Positions 21,159 to 32,235 of a DNA stretch of 64,000 bases are shown here, one piece after another; the stretch's first letter is position 1; the number at the start of each line of letters is the position of its first letter. The position numbers and the translations under genes were made by a program. The stretch is from contig QRDG01000919.1 in NCBI GenBank assembly GCA_012064385.1, positions 248,001 to 312,000 of the forward strand. The letters are read 5' to 3'. The DNA comes from Puccinellia tenuiflora (lineage: Eukaryota; Streptophyta; Magnoliopsida; Poales; Poaceae). The notes under the pieces were generated by a model. That model was given only the letters and a program-made list of their open reading frames with translations, was not told the origin of the DNA and searched no databases.

Positions 21159-21952
21159 GCATCTCTTCTTCCTCAAGAGGTACCACGACCAAAAGAAGAA
21201 CACCACCATTGTTTGAAAGCTTCAAATCAATAGATCTCCCTCTCTAGCCACTCAATCACTTAGTCCTTTGGAGATTTGAGAGAGGAGACCTAGATCTACA
21301 CTTCAACCAAACCAATTAGATTTCCCCCTTGATTTGTGAGAGGGGGCTTGCTACTCTTGGTGTTCATTGGAACCCTAAGAGGTTGTGGTCCTTCGGAGCT
21401 TTGGGAGCTACGAAGACTTTGCCGGGAGCCACCAATTAAGTTGTGGTGCGTGCCCCGGCCTTGGGCATCGAGTCTTGGCGGCTCGGTGCATTTGGTGAAG
21501 ACCCTCCAACTTGTGGAGTGTGCTTCACCATTGTAAAGGTTCTAGTTGTCAACCTCAACGGCAACATAGTGACAAGTGCCTCGCCACATCGGTGGTAAGT
21601 CACAACGGAGATACGGTGTGCCATATCAAGGCTACTCGGTGTTTCACTTTGGTGAACACCGCGCCGCTCCAACGGAGATTAGCTTCCATTGGGAAGTGAA
21701 CTTCGGGATAAATCTCCGTGTCATCTTGTTGTTTATCTTTGCACGTACCTTTACTTGTTAGCACTAGCTTACTATATCTATATCTTGTGCTAGTGATCTT
21801 TTGCTCATCATATAAGGTTGTTCACCTAGTTGCATATTCTAGACAACTTATATTTGAGCAATATCCATTTAAAACGAAAAAGAATTAAAATTTGTAGTTA
21901 ACCTATTCACCCCCCCCCCCCCCCTCTAGTTAACCTCATCGATCCTTTCAAT

Positions 21953-21964
21953 TGGTATCAGAGC
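21953..21964 (+). promoter_or_regulatory. primer binding site (initiator tRNA-Met type)
   Basis: The sequence tggtatcagagc lies 2 bp after the 5' LTR and is complementary to the 3' end of plant initiator tRNA-Met, the usual Copia primer. Confidence 0.9.
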
Positions 21965-22004
21965 CTCGTCTCTTTATTAAAGGCTTCACCGCCTAAAGAG
22001 GAGG

Positions 22005-24464
22005 ATGGGGGATCCCACTCCCATGGAATTGCTTCAAAAACAAGTCGAGTCCATGGGGGAAAGATCCGATAAGAGGATGGATAGGTTAGAGGAACTAATA
22101 ATGAAACTTGCCTCTACATCTAGCAATGCAAATAAAAGTCCCTCTCGAGATGAAAATGGTAATCCCATAACTCCTTCAATAGAAAGTGATGAACACTCAT
22201 CTAGAAATGAAAACCCAAATCAATTTGGACATATTTATAACAATGCTCTTAATGTTCAACATCCACATGTGAACAATCTTGGTAATCCACCTTCAGTAGA
22301 TAGGGCCCGTTTTACTAATTGGAAAGCTTCTATGAAATCTTATGTGTGTAGCTCTTCAATGCAAATATGGAGAATCATTGAGAGGGGATACTATCCTAAG
22401 GATATCAATAATTTGACCTTAAGTGAGATCATTGATGAACAACTCAATGCACATGCTATGCACATGCTCGAGAAGGCAATGGTCAATGAAGGTGTTGAGC
22501 ACATCCGGTCTCTCCCAAACGCCAAGGAAGCTTGGGAGTATCTACTTGCCATGTATGATGGCAATGTGAGCATGCAACGCTCAAAGAAAACACTTCTTCA
22601 ACGGCAAGTTGATCACTTCATCATGAAGGATGGAGAAGTTCCGGAGGATGTATATCGAAGACTCAAGGATCTTGTTGTGGACATGAAGGATGTTGGATTC
22701 AAGGATTGCGATGATGATTGGTTCAAGGGAAAATTTCTTCAAACCTTGATTCCATACAATGAAAACATGGTAATGAATGTTCAAGCAAGAGCGGACTACA
22801 TGGAACTAACTCCCAATGATGTTTTGGGCACCTTTGTCACCATGAACATGATGAAGAAATCCTCGGAAGATGTTCTAGCTCGTGTGAATGGAATGAAGAA
22901 AGTATCTCTTGCCTTGAAGGCAACATCCTATAATGAGGAAGAATCAAGTGATGAAGGTGGATCCACCTATGTGCCAGCCGAGAAGGAAAAGAGGGTGTCA
23001 CACAATGAGTGCTTAGCGCTTGCCAACCACAATTGGTGGAAGAAAGGGGATTTTAGATCAAATGCGACGAAGAACAAGGGAAGAGAAGGCTCGAGTACAA
23101 AGAAAGCAAGAACTTGTTTCAATTCTGGAGATAGTGAGCACTTCGTTGCGGATTGTCCCTACAAGAGTAGAATTGAGAATGGAGGAAAGCTCGTCAAGAA
23201 AACCAACTTTGTTCCTAAAAACAAGAACTTCATGAAGAAGGTATCTAAAAGGGCAATGGTGACAAATGAGCAAGAATATATATCCGGAGGTGAAGAAAGT
23301 AAAGATGAAGAAGAACAAGTCGGCATGGCGGCAATGGCAATTGGGGTTATTCCTTCTTCTTTGGATTCACTCTTTTCAACCCCGAATGACAAGCAAGGTC
23401 CTACCAAACACAAGTGCCTTATGGCCAAGGGTACATCTCCAAAGGTAACCCACTCACGAAAACCCTCAATTTCCTCTACTCCATCGTTGTTAAATTGTGT
23501 TGAGGAACTTGATGATGAGAATGCTAATAATCTTTCACAAGTCATGAGATCACTTGAAAGTGAAAATAAAATTGCATTTGATGCCTTCATGACTCAACTT
23601 GGTAATGCATATGGTCTCATAGAAGAACATGAAGAAAGAATATGTGAACTTGAGGGTTTCGCTCGTGATGATGCTAATAGGATAGCGGAGCTTGAGGAAG
23701 CCCTAGATAATGCACTATGCCTTAAAGATTCTATTGAGGAAATCTCCACTTTAGATCTATCTAAAATGATGGGTGACCGTGATCATGCACTATGTAAGCT
23801 TAAGGAATTTATGGATGAAAATGATAACATTATGAATGGTCACAATGAACTACTTAAGGATTTTGAGCATCTTGAGAAAGCTCACATGGCACTCTCAAGA
23901 GAGCTCAAGACTCTTAAGGAGTCACATGACAACTCTCAAAATAAGGATGTGAATGAAAATGTTTGTGCCACTAACCCCTTGTGTGTCAAAGCATCTCTCA
24001 TATTGGAGAACAATAGGTTGAAGGCTCAACTTGAGAAAGGACTTGTGTCTTGCATCCAAGGAGAAAAGAACCTCAATAATCTTTTGAGTAATCAAAGGAG
24101 AGTTGTGGGTAAGGAAGGACTTGGGTTTGGAGTCACATCCAAGAGGACCAATGAGAAGAGGAAACCAACTCACTCCACTAATGCTATTGTTTTTGTGAAG
24201 GAGGGGGAGTTGGCTAATGATGAAGATGAATTCAATATCCTTGCTAAGAGCATTGCTTCTAAGAAAACATCTTCCCACAACAATTTTGCGGGAAAATATA
24301 ATCCATCTTATGTGCTTTTGAAATCTAGTAATGGACATGTTTATGCAAAATATGTCGGCACTTCATATGGTAGTGATTATAGTTCTACTATTTGGGTTCC
24401 CAAGACCCTTGTGACTAACAAAAGAGGACCCATCAAAACATGGGGACCTAAGTCAAGAACTTGA
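22005..24464 (+). CDS. Sirevirus-like gag protein
   Basis: This ORF of 819 aa begins 41 bp after the primer site. Residues about 95-300 form the UBN2-type gag domain (RFTNWKASMKSYV ... LNAHAMHMLEKA). A single zinc knuckle begins at residue 371. Its second cysteine is replaced by serine (CFNSGDSEHFVADC), a one-base change that should weaken zinc binding. Residues about 510-670 are a heptad-like coiled coil (LEEALDNAL, LSRELKTLKES), a known feature of Sirevirus gag proteins. The stop at 24,462-24,464 precedes pol, which begins in a different frame. The structural protein would package element RNA in the cytoplasm. Confidence 0.9.
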   Translation: MGDPTPMELLQKQVESMGERSDKRMDRLEELIMKLASTSSNANKSPSRDENGNPITPSIESDEHSSRNENPNQFGHIYNNALNVQHPHVNNLGNPPSVDRARFTNWKASMKSYVCSSSMQIWRIIERGYYPKDINNLTLSEIIDEQLNAHAMHMLEKAMVNEGVEHIRSLPNAKEAWEYLLAMYDGNVSMQRSKKTLLQRQVDHFIMKDGEVPEDVYRRLKDLVVDMKDVGFKDCDDDWFKGKFLQTLIPYNENMVMNVQARADYMELTPNDVLGTFVTMNMMKKSSEDVLARVNGMKKVSLALKATSYNEEESSDEGGSTYVPAEKEKRVSHNECLALANHNWWKKGDFRSNATKNKGREGSSTKKARTCFNSGDSEHFVADCPYKSRIENGGKLVKKTNFVPKNKNFMKKVSKRAMVTNEQEYISGGEESKDEEEQVGMAAMAIGVIPSSLDSLFSTPNDKQGPTKHKCLMAKGTSPKVTHSRKPSISSTPSLLNCVEELDDENANNLSQVMRSLESENKIAFDAFMTQLGNAYGLIEEHEERICELEGFARDDANRIAELEEALDNALCLKDSIEEISTLDLSKMMGDRDHALCKLKEFMDENDNIMNGHNELLKDFEHLEKAHMALSRELKTLKESHDNSQNKDVNENVCATNPLCVKASLILENNRLKAQLEKGLVSCIQGEKNLNNLLSNQRRVVGKEGLGFGVTSKRTNEKRKPTHSTNAIVFVKEGELANDEDEFNILAKSIASKKTSSHNNFAGKYNPSYVLLKSSNGHVYAKYVGTSYGSDYSSTIWVPKTLVTNKRGPIKTWGPKSRT

Positions 24465-24474
24465 TTCATTGTAG

Positions 24475-27400
24475 GTGTGTGCTTCCGGAGGATCATCATG
24501 GCTTATTGATAGCGGTTGTTCCGCACATATGACCGGAAGCAAAGAAGTGTTGAAAGATTTAAAGCATCAACTTCTCAAGATATCTCATGTCACTATTGGT
24601 GATGGTTCCGAACTCAAGGTACTGGGGCACGGCAAGGTAGTCATTTCTCCGGACACGTCCATTGAGAAAGTCCTCCTTGTTGAGTCCCTTGGTTATAATT
24701 TACTTTCCGTTTTGCAACTTTACCGTTGTCTTTGGACGGTATCATGTGCTTATCCTTCACACAATTTCTCTTAAAGTAGCCTTTGTTGGATTTGTGGAAA
24801 ACCGTATGTATGTAGTGGATTTCTCGAAAGAAACTACACATATTGCCACAAGTCTAATGGCTAAATCCGACGTGGGTTGGCTTTGGCATCGCCGGTTGGG
24901 CCACGTCGGTATGAGAAACTTGCAAACACTTGTGAAGGGTGAGCATGTGGAAGGACTAACAAAAGTGAATTTTTCCAAAGACCGTCCTTGCAGCTCCTGT
25001 GTTGCCGGAAAGATGCATGAGAAGAACCATCCCAAAGTAACAACAATCAATACAACGAGGCCCTTCCAACTCATTCATATGGATTTGTTTGGGCCTCCTA
25101 CTTATGAAAGCCTTGGCGGCAAGAAATATTGCTTGGTGATTGTTGATGATTATACAAGATACACTTGGACTTTCTATATCAAGAAGAAGAGTGAAACTCA
25201 AAGGGAATTCATTGATTGGGCCACCCAAGTACAACGCCAATATGACACAACCATTTTGGCCATAAGAAGTGACAATGGAACCGAGTTCAAGAATTACACC
25301 ATGGATGAATTCTTGAGTGATGAGGGCATTAAACACCAATATTCCGCTGCATATACCCCTCAACAAAATGGTGTTGCGGAAAGAAAGAACCGTACACTTA
25401 TTGATATGGCAAGAACTATGATGGCCGAATTCAAGTCTCCATACAATTTTTGGGCCGAAGCGATCAACACCGCTTGTCATCTAACCAACCGGCTCTATCT
25501 CCGCCTATTCACTAAAAAGACTCCGTATGAACTTCTTGGTGGTAAAAAGCCGAACCTCTCTTATATTAAAGTTTTTGGTTGCAAATGTCAAGTTTACATT
25601 AAAGGTTCTAAATTACCTAAGTTTGGGCCTAGAACTTTTGAAGGCATATTTGTTGGTTACGCCAAGGATTCCCACACTTATAGGGTCTTCAACATATCCA
25701 CCGGGTGTGTTGAAGAATCTATGAATGTGGTATTCCATGAGGATAATGGCTCCCAAGTGGGGCAAGTTGATCTTGATGATGTAGGTGATGAGCCCTCCTC
25801 CATCGCCATAGGAAGAATGGGTATAGGTCCCCTTATACCCATTGAGGAACCCCTTGTGGCAACGGAGTTGGACTCAAGCTCGACGCAAGTGGAGCCTTCT
25901 ACATCAACCATTGACCAAGCGGCAAACCAAGAACAAGCTCAAGATCTACAAGATGATACCAACCATCATGATGATGATCAAGATCCACCCAATGATAATG
26001 GTGGTCAAGATTTTGGTGATCTCTCACCAAGAACTCCAACCCACTCTCGGATTAATCAAAATCTAGATAAAGGAGATGATGAAGATGCACCTCCAAATGA
26101 GAGACCCTCAGATGCTCTTGCTCGTCGAGTGGCTAGCAAGGCCGTGGCATTACATCAAAAATCTCTCTATCAAAAGAACATCATTGGTGGTCTTGGAAGG
26201 AGTGTGTCCACTCGGAGGCAACTATTACTCTTTTGTGGTGTCCATGCTCATATATCACATTTTGAACCTACCAAGGTGTATGAAGCTCTTGAAGATGAAG
26301 ATTGGGTTCATGCTATGCACGAAGAGCTCCATAACTTTGAGAGAAACAAAGTATGGTCCCTAGTGGAAAGACCCAAGAACCATAATGTGATTGGAACCAA
26401 ATGGGTGTTCAAGAACAAGCAAGATAATCATGGACAAGTGATTCGCAACAAAGCTCGTTTGGTTGCTCAAGGCTACTCTCAAGTCGAAGGACTTGACTAC
26501 GGTGAAACTTTCGCTCTCGTAGCTAGACTTGAATCCATTCGTATATTGCTTGCATTTGCTTCTAGCTATAAATTCACTTTATATCAAATGGATGTTAAAA
26601 GTGCATTTCTAAATGGTCCACTTAATGAGATGGTATATGTTAAACAACCTCCGGGGTTCGAAGATCCCAAGTGTCCTAACCATGTCTACTTACTCCATAA
26701 GGCTTTGTATGGCCTCAAACAAGCCCCACGTGCTTGGTATGATCACTTAAAGGAGTTCCTAGTAGACCGTGGTTTTGCACTTGGGGTAATCGATCCCACA
26801 CTCTTCACCAAGAGTGTAAATGGAGAATTCTTTGTATGCCAAGTATATGTTGATGATATTATATTTGGTTCTACTAATGTCTCTTTTGTAGAACAATTTG
26901 CTAAACTAATGACAAGTGAATTTGAGATGTCTATGATGGGTGAGTTAAAGTTCTTTCTTGGATTTGAAATTGAGCAATATGACGAAGGAACCTTTATTTG
27001 TCAAGCCCAATATACTCAAGACATGCTCAAGAAGTTTGATATGTCAAATGCAAGCCCAATGAGATTTCCAATGGCAACAAACATGAATCTAACACTAGAT
27101 CACGAAGGTATTCCGGTTGACCAAAAGCTTTATCGTTCTATGATTGGTTCTTTGCTTTATCTTTGTGCATCTAGACCGGATATCATGTTTAGTGTGGGTT
27201 TGTGTGCAAGATTTCAATCTAACCCCAAAGAAAGCCATATGACTGCTGTCAAAAGAATTCTTAGGTACTTGGTTGATACCCCCAATCATGGTCTTTGGTA
27301 TCCTTCAAATACAATCTTTGATCTTGTGGGGTATTCGGATGCGGATTGGGCCGGTGACAAAGTGACTAGGAAATCAACCTCGGGTGCTTGCCAATTTCTT

Positions 27401-27799
27401 GGTAGGTCACTTGTGTGTTGGTCTTCGAAGAAACAAAATTGCATATCCACCTCCTCCATGGAAGCCGAGTATATTGCCGCCGCAAGTTGTTGTTCACAAT
27501 TATTATGGATGAGACAATGTATTGAGGATTTCGGAATTAAGAAAAAGACATTGCCTCTTCTATGTGATAATGAAAGTGCTATAAGAATTGCTCACAATCC
27601 CGTGCTCCATGGCAAGACCAAGCATATTGAAATACGGTATCATTTTATCCGTGACCATGTGGCCAATGGAGATATCTCTCTTTCATATATCAACACCAAA
27701 GATCAACTCGCCGATATATTCACAAAACCACTTGACGAGAAGAGATTCAAGGAATTGAGGGGAGAAATCAATGTCGTATGTGCAAGCAACTTTGTTTGA
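24475..27799 (+). pseudogene. Sirevirus-like pol (protease, integrase, reverse transcriptase, RNase H), frameshifted
   Basis: Protease comes first (WLIDSGCSAHM, 24,500). The frame then changes near 24,720, so the remaining 1,000 codons lie in another frame ending at 27,799. That frame shows the pre-integrase zinc region (WHRRLGHVGM), the integrase D-D-E (HMDLFGP, RSDNGTEF, ERKNRT), the RT (MDVKSAFLNG, YGLKQAPRAW, YVDDIIFG at about 26,850) and RNase H (SDADWAGD, STSSMEAEY, CDNESAI). In the RT, the usual DYDETFAPV reads DYGETFALV, so two conserved residues have changed. With the frame break, one full polyprotein cannot be made. Domain content identifies Copia beyond doubt. Confidence 0.9.
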
Positions 27800-28259
27800 T
27801 TGGAAGATCATGCATACACACCCTCATTAGATGTTTTATTTGGACTCTAGATGGATGCATGGACATAGGGGGAGTGTAGCTCAACTCATGAGTCAACACT
27901 ACCTCTATAATGCATAAATAAATAAATCATGCAATATAGTCATTTGTGACAAAATGTGCTTAAATGATGAGTTTTGATCATGGACCCAAGATACATCTTC
28001 GCGGTGCCATATCAAATACACTCATATATATGGTGGCTACGGCCATCGACATCCTTTGAAAGAAAAGTTGGTTTGTACGATTATTATTTTGGATTTTATA
28101 TTGTTCGAAACATGCTCCATGTTGTTCACGTTCAATTCGTATTTTTTCCCATTGAGCATGTGTAGAACACTTTGTATCTCCTTATGCTGGTTCTATGCTT
28201 ATACCTAACCCTCCCTTCATTTCTAATCATATGCCATAGTTATGTTCTCATCAAATAAG

Positions 28260-28972
28260 GCTGGATACTGTGCTTTCGGAATTGGTCCGGATTTTTCCGA
28301 CCAAATTCCGGACGTCCGGAATTTTCCGGGACAAATCCGAATTTTTTCCGAGGTGACCCCATTTCCTTTCGGGAGGGGTTTCGGAAAAAGTTCGGATTCG
28401 TCCGGAAAATTCCGAACGGTCCGGAATTTGTCCGGAAAATTCCGGATCTATTCCGAACGTCCGGAATATATCCGGAATATTCCGGAAGAAGGACTCGGGG
28501 GCTGATAACCTTTCGGCCGGGGGGGGTGAGAAGTTACGTTCTCTCTTTTCCCCCCGCCCCCATAGTCTCTCCTTCTCCTTCTAGCCGCCCCCCACTCATC
28601 GGGGATCACTCCTACCGTCCAAATCGCCGAATCTTCGTCAAGAGTGGTCTTGGGCCTCTTTGAAGAGGATTCACCGAAGGAATCTCCTCGGTGACATGGA
28701 TTCGGGTACTTCTATTCTTCTCTCTTTAGGGTTCTACATATAGGTTGTAGATTAGATGCTATCCACCGTAGAATCTAGTGTCTCCTCTAATCAACCTTAC
28801 GACATTGTGTAATTAGAAGAAGTTAATTTCGAGTCAAATTTCTTACAAACTGCCTACACTCGGAATGCATCCGGAATCACCCGGAAAATTCCGACTGGTT
28901 CGGAATAATCCGGACGGATCCGGAATTTTCCGAATCTTCCGGAATTTTCCGGTTCATTCCGGAACTATTCCG
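28260..28972. repeat. two further TCCGGA arrays between pol and the post-pol ORF
   Basis: Ten TCCGGA copies lie in 28,265-28,495 and five more in 28,866-28,972. The first block also shares a ttccgaggtgacc word with the LTR array, which suggests that it derives from LTR-like sequence. The intervening DNA (28,500-28,860) has no gene. Confidence 0.9.
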
Positions 28973-28973
28973 A

Positions 28974-30500
28974 ATGGAGACAGATTTTCAGAAACTTGCA
29001 CTTCTTCGAATTGCCTTTGTTTCTTTATCCACCTGGCATATGCACTTATCCTACTCTACGCATCTATATCATCTATTCACATGTGACAGTGATGACCGTC
29101 AGCACACTCGCAATATCACAAGAAAAGTTCCTCGTGGTCGTACAACTGACCGACCATCCAGGGAATTAAGGGCTGGTGAAGGGTCTCGGGGCACCCCTCG
29201 TACTCGCTCCCGTGGTCGCACACAGACTGGGGGTCGGGGTCGGGGTACTCCCACTGTTGAGGATGAAGTGGAAGAAGAAGAGGTTCCCTATGACAACATG
29301 AAGACTATGAGTCGTAAGGAATGGAAGCTGATTCGTAAAGAAAGCCCTTATCGCTTCCGTGAGCGCACATGTGATGCGGATGATCGTTTTTGGACTAACA
29401 CACAGATGAAGGCTTGGGATCAGTTTTACATGACTCTTGAGGAAAAGGTAGTGAAGCAGAAGGTGATGGAAAAGGAATACTATCTTGAGAGGAAGGACAA
29501 TGTGTTTCATCATATTCATGAGACACTTGAGAAGCTTGGAATTGTTAAGCTTGTTCTTCTTCATCAACCCTTTTGCCCGGAGCTGATCTCACAGTTCTAT
29601 TGTACCGTGCGCTTCAAGGGTGACCGGGTAAGGACCATGACATGGATGTCTGGTAATCAGAAGCTCAGGAGTAACTTGGCTGAATTTGGCACTGCTTTGG
29701 GGTACACATGGATCAACACTCATGGTAATCACGGGTACCGTATTCATGATTTCAATGAGTATGCAAAGGAAAGTCTTGCTCATTGCTATCCTCCATCTAT
29801 TGCAAAACCCAGACTTCCTTTCATTAGTGAGATGTACCCTCACTACAACCTTCTGGCTAAGATTTTTCGTGCTAGCATCATGAGCAAGGCCGGTGATGTT
29901 TCAGCTGTCAGGGGCTACATGATCAACCTCATGCATCTTTGCAAGCCAAGTCGAGTGAGACAGATTGATGTCATGGACTTCATCTACTGGGAGATCTTTG
30001 CAGGGGTCATGGACAAGAGGTCTCCAGCTTTTGCTCCATACATTCAGATTTTCATTAACCATGTCTATGATGGTGATGCCATGGCGGGTCACGAGATCTA
30101 CAATCCTGAGGTCTTCACTCCCTCCCTTATTAAGGGTCCCCAGCTTCCAGAGTTTTCCAAGGGTAAAGGTCCTGCTACAGATGGTCCGAAGAACAGCATC
30201 TCTCAGTTCTTCAAAAGCATGTTTGAGACTTGTCGTGATGCCCGTGCATACAGCCATGAGGCTCGTGAGTTGGCCAAAGAGACTCGTCGTATTCAGAACG
30301 CTGATCGAAGGGCGACCGGTCTCCTCTCTACACCTGATGGTCCTGAGTTGGCTCCTACTGAGTATGTTGAGAGACCTATGCCTGAGATTTCCGATGCAGA
30401 CTTCTACTATCACCCACAGGGGGATATGCCTGAGGAGGAGGAGCAGCCCGACTTTGACCTTGACCTCGCAGATGATGAGGAGTCCCCCCCTTCGGAGTAG
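28974..30500 (+). CDS. post-pol ORF of the Sirevirus-like element, unknown function
   Basis: This intact 508-codon frame lies in sense between pol and the polypurine tract, where some Sireviruses carry an env-like ORF. The N-terminal part (residues about 45-95) is Arg/Gly-rich (RGRTQTGGRGRG). Residues about 110-330 form a compact, well-conserved-looking region (FYCTVRFKGDRVRTMTWMSG, YKINLMHLCKPSR-like helices) that resembles the plant transposon-associated domain sometimes called Transposase_32. The C-terminus is acidic (DFDLDLADDEE). No signal peptide, convincing transmembrane span or furin-type site is visible, so an envelope role is not supported. The first ATG may not be the real start. 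Confidence 0.7.
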   Translation: METDFQKLALLRIAFVSLSTWHMHLSYSTHLYHLFTCDSDDRQHTRNITRKVPRGRTTDRPSRELRAGEGSRGTPRTRSRGRTQTGGRGRGTPTVEDEVEEEEVPYDNMKTMSRKEWKLIRKESPYRFRERTCDADDRFWTNTQMKAWDQFYMTLEEKVVKQKVMEKEYYLERKDNVFHHIHETLEKLGIVKLVLLHQPFCPELISQFYCTVRFKGDRVRTMTWMSGNQKLRSNLAEFGTALGYTWINTHGNHGYRIHDFNEYAKESLAHCYPPSIAKPRLPFISEMYPHYNLLAKIFRASIMSKAGDVSAVRGYMINLMHLCKPSRVRQIDVMDFIYWEIFAGVMDKRSPAFAPYIQIFINHVYDGDAMAGHEIYNPEVFTPSLIKGPQLPEFSKGKGPATDGPKNSISQFFKSMFETCRDARAYSHEARELAKETRRIQNADRRATGLLSTPDGPELAPTEYVERPMPEISDADFYYHPQGDMPEEEEQPDFDLDLADDEESPPSE

Positions 30501-30990
30501 ATTTTCATGGGATTTCGTTAGCTATGCTCTTTTCCCTTTTTGGAGCCTTGATGCCAAAGGGGGAGAAGTAGTTCTATTTAGGATTCCGGGGTACTAGGGA
30601 TTTGCATGGGTTTCGGGCACAAGCTTCTTGGTGTTTCATTTGATCTTATAAGCTTGTGGTCGTCTTATTGTTATTTCATTATCATGTACTATCTATTATA
30701 CTCTCTATTGTACTCATATCTATGTGTGGATCTATGACCCTATCTATTGTACTCATATCTATGTGTGGATCTATGATCTTAGCATATTACTCTCAATGTC
30801 ACTTTCAAATGTCATGCCTATTAGTTAAATTTATCCTTGTATCATTGAATTGTTTTAGTAGGCACATATTGAAGATATCTAAAATAGAGGGGGAGTTTGT
30901 CTCGATATGGCAACTTGTTGCTCACATCGAGGGGGAGCCCGTCTCTATTTTACATATTATATGCAAATCCTTATGTTGTCATCAAACACC

Positions 30991-31004
30991 AAAAAGGGGG
31001 AGAT
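30991..31004 (+). promoter_or_regulatory. polypurine tract of the Sirevirus-like element
   Basis: The run aaaaagggggagat lies directly before the 3' LTR. It is the form common in Sireviruses. Confidence 0.85.
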
Positions 31005-32235
31005 TGAAAGGACATCTCTTGCCTAAGTAAGTTTTGTGTGTTTGATAACAACATGAGTGACATCTCATTCTGTGCTAAGTGTGATAGGTACGTTTAACAA
31101 GCCAAGACGAAAGAGAATCATCCAAAAAGGGATAAGACAAGCGAAGACGGAGCAAGTAAATCATTTGATTTGTTGGTCCGGAATTCATCCGGATTGGTCC
31201 GGAAAATTCCGGATGGTCCGGAATATTCCGGACTCAGTCCGAACAAATTCCGAGGTGACCTCAAAATGGTTCTGTTGGGGTTTCAGATTTCATCCGGAAA
31301 CGTCCGGAAAATTCCGGACGACCCGGAATGGATCCGGATTATTCCGGATCTATTCCGGATGGTCCGGACTGGATCCGGAAATTTCCGGGTCATTCCGGAC
31401 GACCAGTTTCGGGCTGAAACGGCTAGTTTTTGGAGGAGCTATATAAGGGCATCTCTTCTTCCTCAAGAGGTACCACGACCAAAAGAAGAACACCACCATT
31501 GTTTGAAAGCTTCAAATCAATAGATCTCCCTCTCTAGCCACTCAATCACTTAGTCCTTTGGAGATTTGAGAGAGGAGACCTAGATCTACACTTCAACCAA
31601 ACCAATTAGATTTCCCCCTTGATTTGTGAGAGGGGGCTTGCTACTCTTGGTGTTCATTGGAACCCTAAGAGGTTGTGGTCCTTCGGAGCTTTGGGAGCTA
31701 CGAAGACTTTGCCGGGAGCCACCAATTAAGTTGTGGTGCGTGCCCCGGCCTTGGGCATCGAGTCTTGGCGGCTCGGTGCATTTGGTGAAGACCCTCCAAC
31801 TTGTGGAGTGTGCTTCATCCTTGTAAAGGTTCTAGTTGTCAACCTCAACGGCAACATAGTGACAAGTGCCTCGCCACATCGGTGGTAAGTCACAACGGAG
31901 ATACGGTGTGCCATATCAAGGCTACTCGGTGTTTCACTTTGGTGAACACCGCGCCGCTCCAACGGAGATTAGCTTCCATTGGGAAGTGAACTTCGGGATA
32001 AATCTCCGTGTCATCTTGTTGTTTATCTCTGCACTTATCTTTACTTGCTAGCACTAGCTTACTATATCTATATCTTGTGCTAGTGATCTTTTGCTCATCA
32101 TATAAGGTTGTTCACCTAGTTGCATATTCTAGACAACTTATATTTGAGCAATATCCATTTAAAACGAAAAAGAATTAAAATTTGTAGTTAACCTATTCAC
32201 CCCCCCCCCTCTAGTTAACCTCATCGATCCTTTCA
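31005..32235 (+). repeat. 3' LTR of the Sirevirus-like element, 1,231 bp
   Basis: It is nearly identical to the 5' LTR. Differences seen by eye are at about 31,110, 31,285, 31,819-31,821 and 32,030-32,049, plus the shorter C run near 32,200. It ends CTTTCA before the CCCAC duplication. Confidence 0.95.

Larger units (their letters stand above)
20715..21950 (+). repeat. 5' LTR of the Sirevirus-like element, 1,236 bp
   Basis: It starts TGAAAGGACAT and ends ATCCTTTCA. It differs from the 3' LTR by about eight substitutions and a shorter run of C (18 against about 10 near the end). A TATA box (ctatataagg) lies at 21149-21158, and a dense TCCGGA array lies in front of it at 20,887-21,110. Confidence 0.95.
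20715..32235 (+). mobile_element. Sirevirus-like Copia retrotransposon, 11.5 kb, with an additional post-pol ORF
   Basis: Two LTRs (20715-21950 and 31005-32235) flank a 9.05-kb interior and are bordered by the 5-bp duplication CCCAC (20710-20714 and 32236-32240). The order is PBS, gag, protease-integrase-RT-RNase H, about 1.2 kb of non-coding DNA, a 508-codon ORF, then polypurine tract. Integrase before RT shows Copia. The long gag with coiled coil, the large size, the ORF after pol and the LTR start TGAAAGGA with a gggggagatt tract fit the SIRE/Maximus lineage. Gag and pol carry defects, described in their own entries. Confidence 0.9.

Noticed and set aside
29166..29567. 133-codon minus-strand ORF inside the post-pol ORF
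   Set aside because: It is a shadow of the sense ORF with no motif of its own.
28974..30500. Envelope protein in the Sirevirus-like element
   Set aside because: The position fits, but no signal peptide, membrane anchor or cleavage site is visible, so only a post-pol ORF of unknown function is reported.
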